Of a stretch of DNA of 64,000 nt, positions 34,901 through 45,208 are shown in pieces. A program made the position numbers and the translations under genes. A model generated the notes under the pieces. The model was not told the origin of the DNA. It made no database searches and saw only the letters and a list, made by a program, of their open reading frames with translations. Positions within the stretch are counted from its first letter, which is position 1; every line of letters begins with the position of its first letter. Source of the DNA: Gracilaria caudata. Its lineage: Eukaryota > Rhodophyta > Florideophyceae > Gracilariales > Gracilariaceae. The stretch lies in the NCBI GenBank assembly GCA_030374735.1, contig JASCIV010000011.1, positions 1-64,000 on the forward strand. The letters are read 5' to 3'.

Positions 34901-35870
34901 CATGCTGCTGCGAATTCCTCGTTCATTCAAACGACATCCTGGATTTGAGCGCCTTCTTGTAACATGCATGGAACTCGTTGAAATCAGCAGAGCGCTGTTG
35001 ACCTCAGCACTGATGGTGTGCAGAAAACCACTGACGAAGAATGGGACAATGGTTTCGTTTTGCTCAAATCAAGTCTGGCAGACATCGAACATCCATCGTC
35101 CATTCCTGATGCTATTGTGCTCGGAGTCGAAGACCACTACGACGATTGATGGTGACGCAATTTCCCTTCCTCAAAAAGTACCAAAGAGGTCACACAAATA
35201 TCTGTTCGCGCGCAAGAATACCACTGCGTGCCCATTTCCAATCACTGCTCTTCGGCGGTATTCCTAGTTCTCTTGACGATGCGGTGAGCCAATAAACCAT
35301 GTACTTGCGCTTCTTTCCAAATCTTCTTTCCACCTTGATCACCGTGCGGCACCCGCCGTCGTTTTCGTCATCTGCCGTTCCCAGGGGGAACTTTCTGCCA
35401 TTACCTGGTCAGTAAGATATTCATATCTCGGGATATTTTCTTAGATTACCAATATGTCTTCAATTGCAATTTCCCGTCAAATTTTTTGGCTTGCCATCTC
35501 TCAATAGAAATGCAATAGGTCTTCTTTTTCATGGATCGAAAGCTTTTCTGTGGGATTCCTCTTGGAGTTGGAACGAGTTTCTAATGACAGACGCACTTCC
35601 GTTTTTCCGCCTGGGGTTGTGGCCGCATCCACAGTCGTTATCTTCTCACGCTTTTGTGGCACCAAGCCCTTCGCCGCATTCACATTTTCGCCTTGTTCCT
35701 TTGCATTTTCTCCTTCGTTTCAGCGCGCACTCGGTTGCTTGTCTTTGCGCTCCTCCGTTTTTGTCGCTTGCGAATCCCTACCGCCCTCATTTCTTCTCCC
35801 ATCCTTCATCACGACATGCAAACACCAGAACTTCAAGCGCTGTGAGCCACCCGTAACCAACAGCTTTGCT
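34900..35870. other. hAT 3' interior without clear gene
   Basis: Short frames continue after the dimerisation domain (34851-35267) without motifs. CCGCCTGGGG near 35610 resembles a 227-bp MITE end, and a CCCAGGGGGAAC lies near 35385, so a very decayed MITE copy is possible. Confidence 0.3.
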
Positions 35871-35879
35871 GCCAGCGAA

Positions 35880-36500
35880 TTCGGCGCCCGCGGCACGCTG
35901 CGCGCAGCACGTTGCACGCGCCGTCCCGTTTCGCGCGCGGCACGCTCCGCGCAGCAGATTGCGCGCCCCGCCCGTTGTTTGCCAACGTCACCATTGCAAG
36001 CGCTGTGAGCAGCCTTTGGCAGGAAGCTTTGCTCACACCTGCTTATGCGACGCGCGCAGCAAGCGGCGTGCAGCACGTGTCGCGCGCAGCATGTGGCGCG
36101 CAGCACGTTGCGTGCGCCGCCTGTTGCAAACGCGGCACGCTGCGCGCATCAAGTTGCGCGCGATACTGATTGCAAGCGCCTTACCGTGGCCGCGGCCTAC
36201 ATTGTGCGCGAAATTTTCGACGCACGCGGCGAAGGACAAAGTTGCTTTTCGAATGTGAGTGGGAGGCTCTAGGCAAAGCCTGCAAGTTACGGAGTAATTG
36301 CGTGCGCTTCAAGTGCTGGCGGCAGGCGGTGCAAGCCGCACGCATGTTGGAAGCGCGGCACGTTCCGCGGTGGCCGGTCCGACGAGCGGTACTCTTTGAG
36401 TGCAGTAAAATGTGCGCGCGGTACGTTGCGCGTGACCCAGGGTAAGCGCGACTCAGGATGCGCGTGAACCAGGGTGCGCGCTACCCAGACTGGGCGCGAC
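35880..36500. repeat. GC-rich degenerate repeat array in hAT
   Basis: There are many irregular repeats of GCGCGCAGCACGTTGCGCGC type, with a duplicated spacer CATTGCAAGCGCTGTGAGC-like. Stop-poor composition produces open frames on both strands that are not real genes. Confidence 0.55.
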
Positions 36501-36693
36501 GAAGGGCCCTGGGAAGGTGGGCGGGAGCGCTGGTCTCAGCTTTGGGAGTGAAGTAGTCATCTGGTAGTCGCAAAGTCAAGGCTAAAATTGTAATGTAATT
36601 ACAGTAGTATTGCTTTACTGTAAGCGTATTGATTTTTCTAAACGTGTTAAAAACGTTCCATGTTATTCAAAAGGTTTTTTGAACATTTCTATA

Positions 36694-36810
36694 AAAATAA
36701 GCTTTTTTTCGGGCGTTCTTTGTTTTCCTATTTAAATTGTTGCCGATTTGCTTATCTTATTTCAAAAACGAGCTGAATTTCTCTTAATTAAAAAGGTCTA
36801 GTGAGAACGC
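36694..36810 (+). repeat. Dispersed repeat R, 3' half of split copy
   Basis: It matches 11575-11690, for example GATTTGCTTATCTTATTTCAAA and CTCTTAATTAAAAAGGT. Together with 32700-32851 it forms one copy split by the hAT insertion. Confidence 0.7.
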
Positions 36811-37584
36811 CAGCCTTAATCTTGTCGTTATTTCGAAGTAAGAGTAAAATTCTGTTCGTTAATTAAACACGACCATGCCAAAATCGACCTTGGACCCGGA
36901 ACAAGGGTCAAGAAACCTTAATTAAAAACCCCTATTAAGAGAGGACTGTTATTCGGAAGGTAAGGTACTGTACATAATGCGGGACAAGAATGCGCACAAT
37001 TTACACGAAGACTTGTGGAGCGTTTAGGACTGCGTCGCTCGGTGGAAGAAACAAATGTTGTTCGATAAGCCAAAAGTTCTGTCTCTGATCGTGCTTAAGC
37101 AAAACTTCTGTTGCATGGTGTAGATAACCCCGTGCTAAGTTTGCACGATGTCTTAATTGAAGAGTAGGTGGAGACTAGTACGTGTTGGAGGACAAGAACT
37201 AGAAGTAATGGAACTTAGTACGCCAAGATTCTGGTGCTCCACATTGACCCTTACTGTGCGAGTGGTACAACCAGTGACTGCAAATAATGTGGGTTCAAAG
37301 AACGTGTGGGTACCGTACAAAGTGCGGCCTACATTAATAAAGGTGTGTACAACATCGGAGAGGAACTATTTAATGTGGGTTACTATTCAAAATGGCAAAC
37401 GCGTTGCTCTATTCGCGCCAAAGAACTCCCGAAAAGCAAACAGTTCCACACTTTCCCGCTAAAACCCCAATGATTGACACAGTCTCAACGCTCACTGCCT
37501 CTCTGCTCCACGTTAAACGTTCTTGTACAGTGTAGAGCAATCAAATGATCTCTTGTCCGCCCACATCCGGTCTCATTCCTTACC

Positions 37585-39224
37585 ATGACTGTTCCACTAA
37601 GCGGTTCACCGAACGTTGCCGCGTTCCAACGTGCACAGACTACGAAAAACACTCTAACTGCAAAATCTAACCCCAACGCAAACAACGCATTCACCCAATC
37701 AGTCATAGATGCAGTTTCTCACCAACCTAGTCCTGTTGGTGCCAACCAGAAAAAACACAAACTGCATCAGGTGTTGTCCCTTTCGGATCGTATAAAGATC
37801 TTTAAGTGGTTGATAGAAACCAGCCAAATACAAGGGGAAAAGCGAATCATTTCCAAAGCAGTAAAACATTTCCCGCATTGCTTTCGCGGGAATTCCATAG
37901 CGAATCTACAGAAGCAAGCAGTCTCTGGAAGAACCGATCCGAATATACAGACGAGGACAATTTTGTTCGGACCAGAGATGCGACTTCCTCTATTACTCGC
38001 AACACATACTTGGGAATGAAACGGTTATACCTGAAAGCCAAAAACGGAAGTGGTCGGAAGATAAGGACATGGGTTCGAGCACTGCATATGGACATGGTGC
38101 AAGAATTTAATCGCCTCCGTAAGCTTGGCGTCAAGTTCAGTTGAAAAACAATCCATGCGCTTGCTCTTCATATTGTGAAGCACTCAGAGAAGCCAGAATA
38201 CAATGAGAATCTTGTGGATGAGAAGAGCAACAAACTAATTATTGAAATTATCAACCGTCGGTGGGTGCAACATTTCACTGATCGCTTCCGCATCTTGAGC
38301 CGTGCTCACACTGGAAAATATCTGCTTTCTCCTGTGGAAGAAGAGCAGATTCACAAAGAAGTCGCATACCATCTTGGTGAGATGAAGCGAGCATTTGACG
38401 AAGGACTTATTGATGAAAACGATGTGGAGAACGCTGACGGGACGCACTTTGTTATAAACGTTGACAACATAAAAACCTTTGGCTTCTGCGGTGAGTCCGA
38501 AGTCAAATACGCAGGTGTCGTCTCTGGTGGAGAAGGGATGACGATGGTTGTTTGAATCAGTGGAGGGAGAGATGCTAAAATCGAACCAACGTTCATGGTG
38601 TTCATGAAAAAAGCTCGCTCCTATCCGATAAAAGGGGTTCCAGATTACGTCCCAAATGTTTCTTACCGTACTGGGCCGAAAGGCTGGATGGATACTACGG
38701 TCATGCCGGAATGGCTGAAGGAGCGCAAGGTGATAAGACCCCTTCCGCAAGAACGAAAACGTGTAATGTAGGTGGATAACTGTAGTGGGCATAATAATTC
38801 GTTTGAGCTAAGCGAAGCCACCAGTGCAATTCGTACCGAGATAAAGTATTTCCGGAAGAATTCAACTCATCTCATTCGGCCAGCAGATTCATTCGTGATT
38901 CAAAAAATTAAAAAGGCTTGGAGCACGAGGTGGGAGGCGTACAAGATGAAAATTATCGCTGAGAATAAGTGGTCGCAGTCGGGAAAGAACGTGAATCCTG
39001 GGAAGCGGTTTTTCTTGAACCTTGCACGACTGGCTGTTCAAGATGTTAACCGTCAACGCGATGAAGATGGTTTAACCTTTTCCAGAAAGGCGATGATTAG
39101 GACGGGAATGGCACTGAATCTTAATGGGCGCTGGGAAGTGCAGCAATTGTTCCCGAGTTTGCAGGAGATTGTGTCGAAGCACAAGGCCCACTTTGATGGT
39201 GAACCCGTAGAGAGCAGCTTGTGA
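37585..39224 (+). pseudogene. pogo-like DDE transposase, multiply interrupted
   Basis: The N-terminal frame starts at the ATG near 37585 and shifts to the main frame before about 38020. The main frame then reads through to 39224 with three stops (TGA 38142, TGA 38553, TAG 38769). Motifs: ENADGTHFVINVDN (first Asp region, about 38430), VDNCSGHNN (second, about 38772), and FRKNSTHLIRPADSFVIQKIKKAW (38855-38920), equivalent to P-x-N-x-T-x-x-x-Q-P-x-D. Upstream, SLSDRIKIFKWL resembles the start of the DNA-binding domain. Length without lesions would be about 540 codons. Confidence 0.75.
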
Positions 39225-39318
39225 ACATGTTAGCGTTGCAATGAGCTTCCAGTAAAAGAGTGGAGCTTGGTACTGCATTTGGTGCAGCTCACATTAATTT
39301 TGCCACTCCTGAATTCAT

Positions 39319-39433
39319 GTGGGCCACACTATTTGCGCTGCACCGCAATTGTGTGGGTAACGTTGATTGTGTGGACCACACAAATAACGGTTTCCAGCGA
39401 GCTATGAAACTGTGCGTATTTAATGTGGGCCAC
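39319..39433. promoter_or_regulatory. Three subterminal palindromes in pogo right end
   Basis: GTGGGCCAC (39319), GTGGACCAC (39371) and GTGGGCCAC (39425) are spaced 52 and 54 bp apart within the last 136 bp of the element. Regular spacing and near identity suggest transposase binding sites. Half-sites (AATGTGGGT, GTGTGGGTA) occur in the left end. Confidence 0.6.
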
Positions 39434-39721
39434 ATTAATTGCAGTCACTGGGTGTAGAGGTTTGCAAGGAAGTTGATGATTCTGTTGTTGTGAGAGAAGT
39501 GCTTCACCGCGACTGTCGAGGCTTTGTCAGGAGGTTTTCAGTACAGTTGTTGTCGTAATGAGTATTTTTTTCTTAAATTGAGAAGTGCCTCTCGCGCTCA
39601 TAGGATGCGGCTCCCCTTCCAAAGGCGGTATCTTTGCGCCTGGGAGAGTAAGATTTGGAAGGATGGTAGTATCTTTACTCATTGCCACCAACTGACGTAA
39701 TGTCAATCACCATGCTGGATT

Positions 39722-39748
39722 ACCGGTTCAATCCCACATTGAACCGGT
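39722..39748. other. Perfect 11-bp hairpin
   Basis: ACCGGTTCAAT, loop CCCAC, ATTGAACCGGT. No poly-T follows, and no gene is nearby to assign it to. Confidence 0.6.
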
Positions 39749-39759
39749 GATAGATAACT

Positions 39760-41018
39760 GGCGAGCCGGGTAATGTTTCAGAATCGTTTGGTTCATACTT
39801 ACATAGGTCTCAAAGGTGATTGCTTACGTTGGTTTCTATGTGGGAAGACTCGGGTGCAATGTTTATTGGTGCTATCATGTCTTTCATTTCTCTGAGGGGT
39901 TTTCTTGTTCTATAACTACTTTGATTCATGGATGTTTTCTTCATATGCTGAACTAATCTACCTGGTTCGGATGGGGATGAAGTGTGGTACCTTTTGATTT
40001 CATTTCGTTTTTGAATGCTTCTCTTTGCGGCAGGTGCCACGATTGTTTTCCGTTCAACTTATGTTCTCTTCTTCATGTATTCTTCTTCGGAATTGGTGCT
40101 CTTTTGGAAAGGAGGTATATCTACTACCAAAAGCAACAACGTTATCTAATAGTTCTCTCCTTCACAACCGCAGGACTCTCTAATTACTACGAACTGGAAA
40201 CGACCTTTCGCTTTCTAATTTAAACCATACACCTTGATCGATAACTTGTCGTCCTCTCATTTTCCTTCAATGCTTTGCAAGCTCTCTGTTTCACTTACGT
40301 CGTGGGTGTCTTGTGCAAATATTCTCATCCATCGCTGTCGATCCAACTCTTTTTTTCTCTCTTCGCTTTCGTGCTACACATGACATGGATACGGGCACGA
40401 TGTTTGAATCTGGTCCTTGCAAGTTTGTGAAGTACATGATTACGAAAAAAGTCTACTTCGTGGATTCCCTACCGCTTTGTGTTTGCTTGTGGAAGACACC
40501 GCTAAGATTTCTTGCCGTTCAGATGAAAAGTCTCACCTATCGAAGGGTGTTTGTAGAGTTCGTTTTCGCAGAGTACAAACTTTGCGTTGACATGTTCAAG
40601 CATATATTTTCTGATGTTCTTACTCGGCAACAAACTGCTTTGGATATTCTACGAAACCTTCCTGAAGAACGGTTTGATAAGCGCTTGGTGGAATTTGATG
40701 CGGACATTTCTTTCACCAGTTCGTAACGTTCAGCAGGCTGTTTCGTAGCGCGCTAGCCCACATATCAGTGTTAGATTCGAACGGTTTGGAAGAATTTGGT
40801 TCGGAGCTGGAAAGTCACCCCCTCTGGAACATACTACGAAGCATGATACAACAAGACTTTTACCCCTATACCGAATTCTGCTTCCATCTCAACGGAACCA
40901 GGACAAATTCTATTCTCTCTCATGGTTATCTTTGTTACATGGTCATGATTTTTAAACTTGCGGGGCGTTTCCCAGAACCGCAACCTACGCAATCCTGGGA
41001 AGGAAGTGCCACTGACAC
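39760..41018. other. No gene confirmed
   Basis: Plus-strand frames at 40313-40726 and 40768-41346 are long but rich in Phe, Leu, Ser and Cys, as expected opposite a charged minus-strand gene or by chance. No motifs were recognised. Confidence 0.35.
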
Positions 41019-42280
41019 CTACTCAGTAAATAAATTTGCGCCATCCCTCTCTCTCGTCTGTTGCGTATTTGTCCATCCTAATATTTCCAGAACTTTGACA
41101 ACATTCTTGTCGTACGGAGGACATCCCAGGGACATATTGAAGTGCTCTCTGTTTTTCGTAGCATCTTCGACCTCTATTTTTAGGGCACTCAAAGCGATTA
41201 CGGTTCTTCCGGATTTACGAACCAGAAGCTTCTCTAGACGTCTTATTGCGGTTTTCATTTGCTTTAACTTCGTCAAACCGATCGTTTCGCTCCACAATTT
41301 ATGTGTTCTGGCTTCGTTGTTCGTCATAAAGGGTTTGTTCATGTGAAATAGCTTATGAAGGTGAACCAGAGACGAAAGGTTTCTAGTGCAGATTTTCGAG
41401 TTCTTTGGGGCTCTTTGAATTTAATTCAAAAACACTACTTCATCGTCAACATTCGCGATCTGTATTCCAGGGTTCTCATTTACACTCTTGTTGACCTGAA
41501 TGTCATCAATATCGCTGTTAATTCGTTCGGAGTTGATGATGTTATCTGTGTCTGACTCCCCTATTGCCAAATATTTCTTCCTACTTCGAACACTACCCTG
41601 GTGTTCGTCGGACGTTAAGAGCGTATTCGACTGTGCTTCTTTCCACACTCGTTTCATTCCATGAGTTCGCTGTGTTACTGCAAGGATTCGTAGTCATCAG
41701 AAATTTCGTCGTCTTTGTCACTCAGAAGATCTATGATATCCTTGTCGTTGTGCCACGGTACTTGGTCATTGAAAGTCTCTGTCAGTGAAACTCGTCCCGA
41801 ACAAGATGGTGATAACACCTTTATCTGCTGGATTTCGATCTTTTCGTGCCTCTTTCTCAATGCAGTAAATGCTTTTCCAGACACAGCAGGTACTGAAAGA
41901 CCCCCAGGTACCTTTGGAAGACAGAAACTGAGAATATCCGGACGGCGAGGATAGTCACTTTTCTTTCTTCGGTTCTTATTAATGTCGCATCTCTTGAGAG
42001 CAACAAATTCTGCGGGAGTTAGTCTTCTCTCTAACATAAGAAACCCCGCCACCAGATGCCGAAATATCAAAGTTGGAGTACTTGGGTTTCCTTCCATTCG
42101 ATAGAAGGCCCATATCTCGACCCGGATTTCTGGACGAAGTTTCAATTCATTTTACAAGTATCTTGCGTCGCATGAAAACGTAAGCCAAGTATAGTTTCTG
42201 GACCACTGCTTTTTAATCCAGTTCTTGATTTCTTCAATGCACTCCTGTTCATCTTCGCAATCTCCATTTGTTGAGCTCAT
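41019..42280 (-). pseudogene. Hypothetical charged protein, divergent from Mutator-like gene
   Basis: On the minus strand a chain of frames starts MSSTNGDCEDEQECIEEIKN (42280). After a TAA it continues through 42145-41675 (basic middle and acidic end DIIDLLSDKDDEISDD), then 41657-41421 (acidic) and 41342-41019 (basic, helical). The composition is protein-like and the opposite-strand frames are not. No family was recognised. Its start lies about 190 bp from the start of the plus-strand gene at 42469, so they could share a promoter region or belong to one transposon. Confidence 0.35.
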
Positions 42281-42468
42281 TGCAGGGTCTTGGTCAGACT
42301 AGCCTCGGTTTGGCACAGAGACTAACCACGGTAGTACAATTGAATTGAAGTGCATATTGGACTAAAGGTTGATTTTAGCCATTCCGATGACATGACTCTC
42401 TGTTGCAAAGGTTGTGGAACATTTTAATGCCATATAAAGGATGATTTATCGGCCCCTGCTTACAAAGT

Positions 42469-44957
42469 ATGTTCCTCATAACAATTCAAGGACGAACATA
42501 CGTTTACTACTCGACTACGGTGAAGAAAAAGGAGGACGGCTTGCTGTTGCTGGGTGTTTCCCTTCATGCATCTTTTACACCGTCACTTAGAGAGATGAGC
42601 GCTGAAGTGAATCAAAACGGTTTGAACGACCAGAATGAATACATTGAGTACCAATCTCCCCAGGACTCTTCCTTTGATGTACCCGTGGAGTTCATCTACT
42701 CAACAATTATAGAAAGAGAGGCAGAAGGAATAATTTGGAGGTTTCGTAAGGGTTCGGGAAGTGCATTGGTATCCTGCTTCACATTGGAAAACGGAGACCG
42801 GTATCGTTTGTAAGCGTAATGGAGAGAAGTAGTCGACCATATCCCATTGGCTCCTCATCGTCGCGGAACTACACGTACAAAGTAGCAAGATGTGCACATC
42901 GAAACATCAAGAAAAGGTGTTATCGTTCTTGTCTGGCTAGGGTGACGCTGAAGTTTTCCATTCTCTCGGAAGAAGACGTCGATAGAAATGGAATTTCCTA
43001 CAGTACAATTCACGTTCTTCGAGAAAAACTACCAAACGACAGGGCGATAACTTGCACACATCTTAGAGGAGCTGGTGTAAAAGAAGTTCTCCGAAAAGCC
43101 GAGAAAATGAGGTTGGTGGAGGAGACTGCAATGCCTTCTCACATGATGTTGGAATCCGTTGGTACAAGCCCTGGGGCCATCGATCAACTTCTTACCGGAA
43201 ACCGAACAGGTCTTGTATTGTCGCAAAGTACAGCACAGAAAGCACGCAGTAGAGCACAGAAAGAGCTTTACGAACCAAAAGGGAACCTTGTATCAGATAT
43301 TCAACGTATCCAACAGGATACATGGCTTGTACATGCGAGGGAGAAATTCCGTGATCTTGCTATGGATGCAAGGCTCAAAAGTTTTCTTGGATCAGTTCAT
43401 GATCTTGAGACTATGGATGACGGAGGATTCAGTAGCCTAACACTTCTCACTAGTGTTAGCTATGAGATACAACGAAGACTGTTGGGACTCAAGGATGACA
43501 ACGCAGAATATGTGCTGACGGATTCTACCCAGTTTCGGGAGAAAGAGGTATTGGTTTCAGTTAAATCAGATTACGTGTTGCGATCACTGGCAGGGGGAGC
43601 CTCTCTTCGTTACAGCGCTGATAAGCAGCATGTCTGGGTTAAGCCGATGCATACTTTTCTCGTCTTGCGACTTCGTACTGGAACGCGAACGGACAAACAA
43701 ACTCAGCCATTTGTTTGCGCTGAACATATCAGCGTTGATAGAAACACCGAGGAAATGATTAAATTCCTAGAGAGCTACTTCAGGAAACTGGTATTCTACA
43801 TAGAAGTCATGGCCTATCCCTGTTTCTTTGTATCCGAAGAGGACAAGGCATTCATTGCAGCGGCCACATGGGTCTTTAAAAGAATGTATTTTTCCGAATA
43901 CGGAGCTGTGATGCTGCTTTCCACAAAAAGAAAGGATGACATAATTCGTCATGAAAACGTTCGAACTATCCTGTACTGTTCATAAGTCACGAAATCTTCG
44001 CGATTTTGTCTATGATTTGGCAAAAGAGCGGCATGAGAAGAAGGATAGTGTGGTGTACAAATCTCTTAATCTCTTTCTACAACAACTGCTTTCGTTTCTT
44101 CGATGCACCAACTCTTACGAGGAGCTTTCTTACCGTATTGGTGTTGTAAGTTCTTTACTTTCAACTAAACGCTTGCCTCTTGTTTCGATTGCCGACAAAG
44201 GAAGGATTCGGACTGTGCTTTCGCCTGTTCAGTGTATAGCGAAATAGAAGAAGAGTTATGGAAAGGCCTGACCGCTTCAAACCTGCCACTGCAACCAAAA
44301 ACTTCGGTTCATAGAGTTCTGCTTGAAGCCCGACTGGGAAAAGAACAACTGAACACCGATTTGGAGGTTCAACTTGACAATCAAATTCAAGAAGAGAGCG
44401 AAGTCATTGAAGAAGTATATGATGTCACACGCACCCATGAATATAATGTTCAAAGACAGATACCTTCCAATTGTGAAGGAATTTCAACAGCATTCAAAGG
44501 GGCGTACAAACTAAAGTAAGGGCGGTTCAATTCTTTTGAGAAGTATGGTTCGACGGTGTGTGAAGATGGTGCAGATAGACTTGTGGTTCATATCCACTGC
44601 CCATTTCTAAGTGGATTTGAGTTGGGAGAGGGAGGATATACAATGCAAGTGAAGCTAACTGAACTAGAGAAGCAGGAAATTACATTACCACTGTGGTCGC
44701 AGGTACACACATTGGAATTCTTCAAAACTAGCGTGTTTGAGAACGCCATTTTTCTCTGTGATTCCATAACAGGAGGACCATCAATAACTCACAATACGTC
44801 AGTCGAAGTTGCGATTAGAAATAGAAAGCAGGTAGACGAAACTGGCATACAGATGAAAAACTGTAGCCAAGGAATGAGCTTGCAAGAGTATGTTACTCGC
44901 CGATCAAAGTGGATGGAGAAGAACAAAAAGGTACTGCTTTCCCTAATGATTTGCTAA
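42469..44957 (+). pseudogene. Mutator-like (MULE) transposase relic
   Basis: Frames join over about 2.5 kb. Near the front is a Cys/His cluster (ARCAHRN..., RSCLARVTL, then CTHLRGAG) resembling the FLYWCH zinc finger that precedes many MULE transposases. The best-preserved frame (42819-43985, 388 codons) then carries YVLTDSTQF, AEHISVDRNTEEMIKFL and a PCFFVSEEDKAFIAAATWVF segment like the MULE core acidic motifs. Frames at 43951-44247, 44232-44519 and 44556-44957 continue downstream. A C-x-H motif after the last acidic residue was not seen. Assignment rests on pattern resemblance only. Confidence 0.45.
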
Positions 44958-45072
44958 CCGATGACCGTTCGTCAGAAACCTCAGATACCAAGCACGACGG
45001 ATAGGCCAATCAAGAAACACCAAAGAACGTCCAAAGTGACTTTTGCTGGCCGGTAATGTGACGTTGAAAAGC

Positions 45073-45208
45073 GCAATAGTCAAATCGCATGGCAGATGCT
45101 CAGCAGCTCGAAGAAGACGGAAAATGAAATCTATGTTAGAACCCAAAGCATTGCCTCGAATGCAGTTGAGAAAGAAAACATACCATCCATTCAATTGTGT
45201 TTAAGTCA
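45073..45208 (+). repeat. Direct repeat D, copy 1
   Basis: This segment (GCAATAGTCAAATCGCATGG to ATTGTGTTTAAGTCA) recurs at 47625-47765 with about 90% identity. It contains the beginning of the frame of the Ulp1-like region. Confidence 0.8.

Larger units (their letters stand above)
32852..36693 (+). mobile_element. hAT transposon (3842 bp) with 8-bp target duplication
   Basis: The left end is TATAGAAACATTTAAAAC. The right end as reverse complement is TATAGAAATGTTCAAAAA. Flanking AAAATAAG occurs at 32844-32851 and 36694-36701. An 8-bp duplication and short imperfect inverted ends are the hAT hallmark, and the interior encodes a hAT transposase relic. The insertion splits repeat R. Confidence 0.88.
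37268..39454 (+). mobile_element. pogo-like transposon (2187 bp) with TA duplication
   Basis: The left end CAACCAGTGACTGCAAATAA and the right end (reverse complement CACCCAGTGACTGCAATTAA) are inverted repeats followed by TAATGTGG on both sides. TA flanks each end (37266-37267 and 39455-39456), as expected for the Tc1/mariner/pogo group. The interior holds a DDE_1 transposase relic. Three GTGGNCCAC palindromes occupy the right subterminal region. Confidence 0.85.

Noticed and set aside
35550..36258. Frames of 128-152 codons on both strands
   Set aside because: Cys/Arg/Ala-rich translations of a degenerate repeat in the hAT interior; no domain.
40313..41346. Plus-strand frames of 137 and 192 codons
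   Set aside because: Phe/Leu/Ser/Cys-rich composition; the second lies opposite a more protein-like minus-strand frame. No family match.
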